This document shows, in pieces, positions 1 through 4,990 of a stretch of 7,390 bases of DNA (positions are counted from its first letter, which is position 1; every line of letters starts with the position of its first letter). Source of the stretch: Candidatus Zhuqueibacterota bacterium. Lineage in GTDB: Bacteria > SM23-31. The position numbers and the translations under genes are program-made. The notes beneath the pieces are model-generated. The model ran no database searches, was not told the DNA's origin, and saw only the letters and a program-made list of their open reading frames with translations. The DNA lies in assembly GCA_022562855.1 (NCBI GenBank), contig JADFON010000081.1, forward strand, positions 1 to 7,390, in the 5' to 3' direction.

Positions 1-306
1 TGCCGGATGTTTTGCGGACTTTATAATAAAATCGACATAACTATAGACCCGCTGCAACGGATCGGTTTCTTTTTGGAAACCCGATTTCTCCGCCAGTTTC
101 CTGCCGATATTTACAAAGTTATCAAGCGTTTGCTTCGCGAGATCTTCTTTGCTCCGGAAATAATGAAAAAAACTCCCCTTTGTGAGACCGGCTTTTTGAC
201 AGATCTCGTCGATAGTCGTTGCTGAAAACCCCTTTGATTGCATAAGCTCCTGTGCTTTGTCAAGGAGTCTCGCTTTGGCAGGAGTGTTTTTTGGAATTTT
301 GTTCAT
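1..306 (-). CDS. TetR/AcrR-family transcriptional repressor, C-terminal part outside window
   Basis: Reading leftwards from the ATG at 306-304 there is an open frame of 102 codons with no stop before the window edge, so only the DNA-binding half and the start of the ligand-binding half are visible. The protein begins MNKIPKNTPAKARLLDKAQE. Residues about 10-57 form the TetR helix-turn-helix: helix 1 with KARLLDKAQELM, then GFSATTIDEICQKAGLTKG, followed by the hallmark SFFHYFRSKEDL (residues 45-56). Family members are dimeric repressors, normally about 190-210 residues, that leave DNA when a small ligand binds the variable C-terminal domain. The gene lies 83 bases downstream of the dehalogenase stop on the same strand with no visible terminator between, so co-transcription and self-regulation through the palindrome at 1355-1390 are likely (inference). 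The ribosome binding site is weak (GGAAA). The inducer cannot be read from the sequence. Confidence 0.9.
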   Translation of the reverse strand, partial: MNKIPKNTPAKARLLDKAQELMQSKGFSATTIDEICQKAGLTKGSFFHYFRSKEDLAKQTLDNFVNIGRKLAEKSGFQKETDPLQRVYSYVDFIIKSAKHPA

Positions 307-389
307 GATCGATATTTCCGCACTATCAATACATCGTGAATTATTCAGACTAACGAATTAATTTAGTTCATATTTTATTCTTGAAAAAC

Positions 390-1274
390 TTATAATTTTT
401 GAAACCACTCTGCCAGTTCGGAGCCTATCAGGTGCGGATTATCTTCCTGGAGGTAATGGATACCTTTGCCTATATCTACTGTTTTTAAATTCCGGAAATT
501 CTTTTTGCACCAATCTACAACAGGAGGTGGAATTATTGCACCCGGTGACGCATGAAACAGAAGCATAGGGAGGTCCGAATCCAGGAGTTTTTTATGATAC
601 GTTTCCACTGCCAGATGAACATTTTCCGGCTCACCGTCAATCGGCAGTTCATTGGGCCAGCGCCAGACCGGTTTTCTGCTCTCCGGTTTCTTAAACGGTT
701 CGCGGTAATAGTCCATTTCCTTATCGGTCAATTTTCTAACAATTGCCTGTGGAAGGACTTGTTCGATAAATATATTTTTGTTTACGATCATATCCCAGCC
801 TACTTCGGGTGTTCGAAATGCCTTTAACATTTCAACAAATCCGGCGGGCAAAGTTTCCCATGATACGGGCTTCAGGATGGCTTCCATGAAAGCAAGACCA
901 CGAATATTTTCCTCATGGCGCATCGCATAATGAAAACCTAATGCGGAACCCCAATCATGTATAACCATGGTTATATGCTGTAACTTCAATCTTTCAATAA
1001 ATCCCTCCACGTAATCGACATGATCAAAAAAGGTGTATTCTATATCGGGTTTATCCGATTTTCCGAAGCCGATCAAATCAAGCGCGATACACCTGCCGTA
1101 ATCGGTTACATGGGGGATGATATTGCGCCACAGGTAAGACGAAGTAGGTTGCCCGTGGATAAACAGAATCGCGTCGCCATATCCCTCCTCAATGTAGTGC
1201 ATTCGTGAGCCTTTTACTTCAACGAATTTTGATTCGAATGGAAAATCCGGAGAAATTTCATTTTTGGACGTCAT
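390..1274 (-). CDS. Haloalkane dehalogenase, HLD-II (DhaA/LinB-like), alpha/beta hydrolase
   Basis: This 294-residue protein has the usual length and colinear motifs of subfamily II haloalkane dehalogenases, cytoplasmic enzymes that hydrolyse a carbon-halogen bond to give an alcohol and halide. The visible motifs are HGQPTSSYLWRNIIPHV (40-56), DLIGFGKSDKPD (66-77), IHDWGSALGFH (105-115), EPFKKPESRKPVWRWPNELP (192-211) and GIHYLQEDNPHLIGSE (271-286). By alignment from memory with DhaA, the catalytic triad is Asp107 (nucleophile), Glu131 (acid) and His273 (base), and Trp108 is one halide-stabilising residue. The other halide ligand, normally Asn in HGNPTSS, is Gln42 here, which is odd. The N-terminal cap edge and C-terminus are complete. 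The start is backed by AGGAAAA about 7 bases upstream (near 1279-1285). No signal peptide is present. It is probably the first gene of an operon with the TetR gene and controlled by the operator at 1355-1390. A related hydrolase with another substrate is possible, but the motif agreement makes the subfamily call strong. Confidence 0.92.
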   Translation of the reverse strand: MTSKNEISPDFPFESKFVEVKGSRMHYIEEGYGDAILFIHGQPTSSYLWRNIIPHVTDYGRCIALDLIGFGKSDKPDIEYTFFDHVDYVEGFIERLKLQHITMVIHDWGSALGFHYAMRHEENIRGLAFMEAILKPVSWETLPAGFVEMLKAFRTPEVGWDMIVNKNIFIEQVLPQAIVRKLTDKEMDYYREPFKKPESRKPVWRWPNELPIDGEPENVHLAVETYHKKLLDSDLPMLLFHASPGAIIPPPVVDWCKKNFRNLKTVDIGKGIHYLQEDNPHLIGSELAEWFQKL

Positions 1275-1293
1275 GAACTTTTCCTGATAAATA

Positions 1294-1329
1294 GGTTCTT
1301 AAGTTATGGTAAGTTATGAAAGAAGAACC
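1294..1329 (-). promoter_or_regulatory. Possible leader hairpin with tandem octamer in dehalogenase 5' UTR
   Basis: GGTTCTT at 1294-1300 is the exact reverse complement of AAGAACC at 1323-1329, giving a 7-bp stem with a 22-base loop in the predicted untranslated leader. The loop holds two tandem copies of AAGTTATG (1301-1308 and 1311-1318, period 10). The stem ends about 9 bases before the ribosome binding site of the dehalogenase. A role in RNA stability or translation is possible, but the large loop makes the hairpin weak and chance is a fair explanation. Confidence 0.25.
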
Positions 1330-1354
1330 GGGCATCCGACTTAAACGTGGAGAG

Positions 1355-1390
1355 GTATATTACATACCAACCAGTTGGTATGTAATATAC
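1355..1390. promoter_or_regulatory. Perfect 17-2-17 inverted repeat, probable TetR-type operator
   Basis: The left arm gtatattacataccaac (1355-1371) and right arm gttggtatgtaatatac (1374-1390) are exact reverse complements with a CA spacer. The core ACCAAC-CA-GTTGGT has the size and symmetry typical of operators bound by TetR-family dimers. It overlaps the -10 box and predicted transcription start of the dehalogenase promoter, so a bound protein would block RNA polymerase. The best candidate ligand is the TetR protein encoded downstream (inference). It could form a hairpin in RNA, but transcription probably starts inside it, so a terminator role is unlikely. Confidence 0.85.
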
Positions 1391-1412
1391 AATGACAGCA
1401 TATTTTTGTCAA
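1384..1412 (-). promoter_or_regulatory. Sigma-70-like promoter of dehalogenase-TetR operon
   Basis: On the minus strand a perfect -35 box TTGACA (1412-1407) is followed by exactly 17 bases and the -10 box TATATT (1389-1384). Initiation would be near 1377, inside the inverted repeat, leaving a leader of about 100 bases before the dehalogenase ATG. The match is close to the bacterial housekeeping consensus. The -10 box lies wholly within the right arm of the operator. Confidence 0.8.
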
Positions 1413-1491
1413 GAGAAAATTTGCTGTCGATAAAATGAATGACGTTCCCCTGAACTAAAAAAATTGACTACTGATTTCACACAAAAAACAC

Positions 1492-1520
1492 TTGCATATT
1501 CCTGACGTATCCCGTACTAT
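1492..1520 (+). promoter_or_regulatory. Candidate sigma-70-like promoter of the amidase gene
   Basis: TTGCAT (1492-1497) and TACTAT (1515-1520) are separated by 17 bases, each matching four or five of six consensus positions. Initiation would be near 1527, giving a leader of about 48 bases. It is about 100 bases from the dehalogenase operator, so the two genes are divergent but probably not controlled by the same site. Confidence 0.5.
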
Positions 1521-1561
1521 AAGACTGGTGTTCGAGGCAATTTAGTTTATAGACCAATTAC

Positions 1562-1568
1562 AGGAGGT
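1562..1568 (+). promoter_or_regulatory. Strong Shine-Dalgarno site fixing a GTG start
   Basis: AGGAGGT lies 6 bases before the GTG at 1575 and decides this non-ATG start. The next in-frame ATG is codon 12, inside the signal peptide, and has no such site. Confidence 0.85.
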
Positions 1569-1574
1569 ACTAAA

Positions 1575-2558
1575 GTGAAACGTGCATTCAGGAACACATT
1601 GTGTTTGATGTTGACATTACTTTTGTATCAACCGTTGTTTTCGCAAAACATTATCCGGTTTACTCAAACCCCGGGAACCGGATCGCAGGCATTTAAAGTG
1701 CGTGAGCCGGTACTGAGATTAAAACCCGGTGACACGCTTATCAGCCAAACATTAATGGGAGATTATTATACAGCCGAAGGCGGCGCTTGGCCCGGAGAGG
1801 TGGGACCCATATATATTGAGGGCGCTACTCCAAACGATCAGCTTGTAATCAAGATTATTAAAATCCGTCCTAACCGACAGTACGGACCCGCACGCATTAA
1901 CCCTGATTTTGGCGGATTGACAAGCGACGTAAGAATGCGTTTATTAAATCCAAAGAGCCCGGATGAACGGTTTCTCTGGCGTCTGGACCATGATAAAAAC
2001 ACCGGCACCCTGGATCTTCCCCGCAGCAGAATGGGAAGAATAGAGGTGCCGCTTGCTCCAATGCTTGGACGGGTTGCTGTCGCACCGCGAAACGAGGAGT
2101 CGTTTCCCGGATTATGGCCCGGTGATTTCGGCGGGAATATGGATGCACCGGAAATCCGGGAGGGAGTTACCGTATACCTTCCAATTTTTCATGATGGAGC
2201 GTTATTTTATTTCGGCGACGGGCATGCATTACAGGGAGAGGGTGAAATCGCAGGAACCGGACTTGAAGCGACTATGGATGTTGAAGTGCAATTTGACCTT
2301 ATCAAGAATAAACCGATTGATTGGCCCCGGATCGAAGACGACGACTATATCATGGTTGTGGGCAGCGCCCGTCCTTTGATCGATGCGTTCCGGTTGGCGC
2401 ATGTCGAATTAGTAGAATGGATGGTGGATGACTATGGGTTTGACAAATGGGAAGCTTACCAGGTGCTGGCGCAGCTTGCCACTTCTACGGTAGCCAACAT
2501 AGTAGACCCTCTGTACACCGTCGTCGCAAAATATCCGAAGGCGTTTCTGCCGAGATAG
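1575..2558 (+). CDS. Exported acetamidase/formamidase-family protein
   Basis: This 327-residue protein belongs to the FmdA/AmdA family, whose characterised members hydrolyse short amides such as formamide or acetamide to ammonia and the acid. Residues 1-24 form a Sec signal peptide: basic MKRAFR, hydrophobic LCLMLTLLLY, and probable cleavage after LFSQ. The mature protein would be periplasmic or secreted. Family motifs are visible: PGDTL (51-55), GPIYIEGATPNDQL (77-90, usually GATPGD), WPGDFGGNMD (181-190), YLPIFHDGALFYFGDGHALQGEGE (201-224) and a C-terminal DYGFDKWEAYQVLAQLA stretch (286-302). Length is typical for the family plus a leader. The gene starts with GTG under a strong ribosome binding site, stands alone and ends before a hairpin shared with the convergent hydrolase gene. 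The family is confident; the substrate is not, because many members with leaders are uncharacterised. Confidence 0.9.
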   Translation: MKRAFRNTLCLMLTLLLYQPLFSQNIIRFTQTPGTGSQAFKVREPVLRLKPGDTLISQTLMGDYYTAEGGAWPGEVGPIYIEGATPNDQLVIKIIKIRPNRQYGPARINPDFGGLTSDVRMRLLNPKSPDERFLWRLDHDKNTGTLDLPRSRMGRIEVPLAPMLGRVAVAPRNEESFPGLWPGDFGGNMDAPEIREGVTVYLPIFHDGALFYFGDGHALQGEGEIAGTGLEATMDVEVQFDLIKNKPIDWPRIEDDDYIMVVGSARPLIDAFRLAHVELVEWMVDDYGFDKWEAYQVLAQLATSTVANIVDPLYTVVAKYPKAFLPR

Positions 2559-2596
2559 AAACAGAATTATTAGTATTTCGAAAAATCAGTACCACA

Positions 2597-2634
2597 ATTA
2601 TAAAGGGGCATGGAAAACCATGCCCCTTTATAAT
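2597..2634. terminator. Bidirectional hairpin terminator between convergent genes
   Basis: TAAAGGGGCATGG (2601-2613) pairs perfectly with CCATGCCCCTTTA (2618-2630) around an AAAA loop, and four further A-T pairs extend the stem to 2597-2613/2618-2634. It lies 38 bases after the amidase stop and 39 bases beyond the stop of the convergent hydrolase gene. The T-rich ends on both strands suit intrinsic termination in either direction, though neither uridine tract is long. Confidence 0.85.
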
Positions 2635-2673
2635 AATCAACTGTCAGCGCAAGTAAATACCGCTTTTTACAGA

Positions 2674-3525
2674 TTATTTGATACTGTTAAAAACAATCTC
2701 TATCCACCTGTTCTGATCTATAAAACCGCTTCCCCAGTCTTCATATTTTGCAGGCAGTCCGCGATTCCGGATTTCTTCGAGACTCATGCCGTCTGCTTTT
2801 CTCTCTTTTATTATACCGATCGTTTCTTCCAGCATAGCGTGATACGTTTTCAGATCATCGACGTCGGCGAGAGGTCCGTGACCGGGGATAATTTTTACGT
2901 CCGCAGGAAACGTTGCTATTGCCGTTTCAATATTCTTGAGCAGACCTTCGGCGTTTCCTCCTCCTGCGATATCAACGTATGGAAACCTGCCGACAAAAAA
3001 ATCATCTCCCATATGTACGACATTCGATTCCGTAAAGAAGATGATCAGGTCGCCGTCGGTATGCCCGGTCGGATAATGGACGGCTTTTATCTCTTCACCG
3101 TTAAAATGAATAGACGCGGCGTCATCAAACGTAATGACAGGTATCGCACTTTTCGGTTGATCGAGCAGTCGTTTTCTTGTATTGGTATGTGATATGATCG
3201 GCGCAGTTTTACCGAGGATTTCATTACCACCGGTATGATCGCCGTGATAATGTGTATTCAATATGAACTGCAGTTCCCCGCTGTTCAATTTATTCAAAGC
3301 GGCAATAATTTTATCCGTAAGCGGTGCAAACTGGTCGTCAACTATCAATATGCCGTCAGGTCCTGCTGAAACACCTATGTTACCACCGCTGCCCTGAAGC
3401 ATATAAACGTTACCGGCTACATGCGTTGTCGTAATCTGAACATTGCTGAAATCCTGTTGAGCGTATGTATTGCTAAAAACCAATACAACCACTAATACCA
3501 GTGCATATGTTAGAATTCGTTTCAT
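2674..3525 (-). CDS. Exported metallo-beta-lactamase-fold hydrolase
   Basis: This 283-residue protein starts with a Sec signal peptide (MKRILTYALVLVVVLVFSNTYAQ, cleavage around residue 22 or 23), so it should act in the periplasm or outside. The MBL fold follows: DGILIVDDQFAP (57-68), the metal motif THYHGDH (91-97, giving His92, His94, Asp96 and His97), PTGHTDGD with His155, HMGDDFF with Asp174, and IIPGHGP with His216. This is a complete dinuclear metal site. Substrates in the superfamily vary widely (beta-lactams, lactones, thioesters, phosphoesters), and nothing here selects one. The lack of recognisable lactamase-specific features makes antibiotic hydrolysis unproven. The start has AGGAGG (3532-3537) 6 bases upstream. 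It is convergent with the amidase gene and not obviously in an operon with anything. Confidence 0.9.
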   Translation of the reverse strand: MKRILTYALVLVVVLVFSNTYAQQDFSNVQITTTHVAGNVYMLQGSGGNIGVSAGPDGILIVDDQFAPLTDKIIAALNKLNSGELQFILNTHYHGDHTGGNEILGKTAPIISHTNTRKRLLDQPKSAIPVITFDDAASIHFNGEEIKAVHYPTGHTDGDLIIFFTESNVVHMGDDFFVGRFPYVDIAGGGNAEGLLKNIETAIATFPADVKIIPGHGPLADVDDLKTYHAMLEETIGIIKERKADGMSLEEIRNRGLPAKYEDWGSGFIDQNRWIEIVFNSIK

Positions 3526-3566
3526 GTGTTTCCTCCTATGAATTCACTTATGTTTAGTTTATTGAA

Positions 3567-3572
3567 ATTATA
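3567..3572 (-). promoter_or_regulatory. Candidate -10 box of the MBL hydrolase gene
   Basis: A consensus TATAAT reads leftwards at 3572-3567, about 42 bases before the ATG. No good -35 box is found 16-18 bases upstream, so this is a weak call in AT-rich DNA. Confidence 0.3.
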
Positions 3573-3942
3573 AGTACTTCTGAATAAAAGACACCATTTA
3601 ATACAGGGAAGTCTACTTTTAGTACAACAATGTCTTTTGATCTAATTCGAAATACGAAGTATGTTAAACAAAACTTGTTAAGTCTATTATAGAAGCGGAA
3701 CTGATAAAATAAAACAAATTATACAATGAAAAAGTGTCTTAAACAAGATATTTTGCATATTAATCACGAGTAGGAAATGCTTGAGATACGAATTAGAACG
3801 ATTTGAAAGTAATTTATTCATCAAAAAATCGTAATTTAAATATCGGGTCTTTAGAGAAAATGTTATTAATTCACGGTATAGAAATGAATTCGCAATGAAA
3901 CTACTATCACAATAAGTAGTTAAATACATTTCCACCCTTAAT

Positions 3943-3971
3943 TTGCTCCTCTCCGAATAGGTAAATATGAT
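3943..3971 (+). promoter_or_regulatory. Candidate promoter of the DUF3078-like gene
   Basis: TTGCTC (3943-3948) and TATGAT (3966-3971) are separated by 17 bases. The -10 box matches five of six consensus positions and the -35 only three. Initiation near 3978 would give a leader of about 64 bases. The ribosome binding site is TGGAGA at 4029-4034, 7 bases before the ATG. Confidence 0.4.
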
Positions 3972-4041
3972 ATTGTGATACATAGATGCATCTTTTCAAC
4001 ACATGAAAAAGCAGAAATCAAAATAGAATGGAGACTAAACA

Positions 4042-4974
4042 ATGAAAGCTATACAAGTAATCAGACTGATATTTTTTCCTGTTCTGCTTTTTTCATCCGC
4101 GCTTTTTGCACAGACCCCTCAGCAAGCAACCTCTCAACAGGAGGAACCATTTAAGGCGTCATGGGTCTTCAATAATCTGAAACCGAGCTTTACATTAAAC
4201 CAAATCTATCAGAATAACTGGTTAAAAGGTGGGGAAGACGCACTTACTTATAATATTATTTTGGATAACGACTTTGAGCGCAAGGGCAAACGGTCTGATT
4301 GGGGTAACGAAATCCTTCTAAAATTCGGGCAGTCAAAAATCGGAAAAGGAGAAAGAAACAACACGCCTAACTCAATAAATATTCGTACTGATCTCAAGCT
4401 GAACTTTGGCAAACAAAGATATTTTAAACCCTTTATTGGAGGTTCTTTAAAAACTCAGATAGCTACCGGTTATAAATTCAGTAAGGATAAACCCAGAGAA
4501 GCGCAATCGGATTTTTGGGACCCGGTTAAAATTGCATACCGGTTCGGAGTTGATCTTAGTTTGGTCAAAGATCTAAAAATTCAAATCAGTACAGACTATA
4601 TAATAGAAAAGGGTAACAAATATGTTCAGATTCATAATATTGACAACAAGAAAACCCCAGACATAATTGAAAAAAGAAAGATTACAAAAAAAATGAGCGT
4701 TTATGTAAAATTCAACAGGAGATTCACCATAAAGGACAGAACTATATCTATCAATTCGAAGATAAATATAAAATCAGCTTTTAAGAATTTTGAAGAGACA
4801 TTTATAGACTGGGCAAACATCTATGACATAAATCTCATCGAATTCGTAAGTTTAAGGATAGATATGCATTACATTTACAACCGCAGCAAATCAAAGCAAG
4901 GGCAATTCCAATATCTTTTGGGAATCACGTTTGCATATGATCTAAAGGATATTTTTTCTAAAGATGAAAAGTAA
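4042..4974 (+). CDS. DUF3078-like outer-membrane beta-barrel protein
   Basis: This 310-residue protein has a Sec signal peptide (hydrophobic IRLIFFPVLLFSSALFAQ, cleavage after residue 24). A Gln-rich linker follows, then repeated amphipathic strands with alternating aromatic and polar residues to the C-terminus, as in outer-membrane barrels. The segment FTLNQIYQNNWLKGGEDALTYNI (50-72), with Trp60 and Lys-Gly-Gly at 62-64, resembles the N-terminal signature of DUF3078 proteins common in Bacteroidota relatives. No function is established for that family, and none is proposed. The Lys/Asn-rich composition and AT-rich codons contrast with the neighbouring ATPase gene. It ends in tandem TAATAA stops, 16 bases from the convergent ATPase stop, with no terminator visible in the gap. 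The barrel assignment is fairly sure; the exact family is less so. Confidence 0.75.
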   Translation: MKAIQVIRLIFFPVLLFSSALFAQTPQQATSQQEEPFKASWVFNNLKPSFTLNQIYQNNWLKGGEDALTYNIILDNDFERKGKRSDWGNEILLKFGQSKIGKGERNNTPNSINIRTDLKLNFGKQRYFKPFIGGSLKTQIATGYKFSKDKPREAQSDFWDPVKIAYRFGVDLSLVKDLKIQISTDYIIEKGNKYVQIHNIDNKKTPDIIEKRKITKKMSVYVKFNRRFTIKDRTISINSKINIKSAFKNFEETFIDWANIYDINLIEFVSLRIDMHYIYNRSKSKQGQFQYLLGITFAYDLKDIFSKDEK

Positions 4975-4990
4975 TAAATTCAACCGAGTT

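Larger units (their letters stand above)
3526..4041. other. AT-rich intergenic region without a credible gene
   Basis: These 516 bases separate two divergently transcribed genes and are visibly more AT-rich than the flanking coding DNA. They hold the upstream signals of both neighbours at the two ends. The middle (about 3600-3930) shows no long repeat, stable hairpin, tRNA or well-supported coding frame. A 98-codon minus-strand open frame at 3687-3983 has low-complexity composition and no ribosome binding site. A small RNA cannot be excluded by eye. Confidence 0.6.

Noticed and set aside
337-369. Short palindromes TGAAT-T-ATTCA and ACTAA...TTAGT between dehalogenase and TetR genes
   Set aside because: Arms are only 5 bp and lie in AT-rich DNA; they do not resemble the strong operator at 1355-1390 and no convincing promoter accompanies them.
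552-827. 91-codon open frame antisense to the dehalogenase
   Set aside because: The dehalogenase frame is full length with all catalytic motifs, so the opposite frame is a shadow.
1355-1390. Inverted repeat as a terminator or transposon end
   Set aside because: It coincides with the -10 box and start site of a near-consensus promoter, has no T tract, and has no matching second copy in the window.
2620-3192. 190-codon open frame on the plus strand
   Set aside because: It lies antisense to the MBL hydrolase gene, begins inside the terminator hairpin, and its product has no recognisable domain; the opposite frame has a complete metal site and a ribosome binding site.
3687-3983. 98-codon minus-strand open frame in the AT-rich gap
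   Set aside because: It has no ribosome binding site, low-complexity Leu/Ile/Phe/Ser composition and no recognisable motif, as expected of chance in AT-rich DNA.
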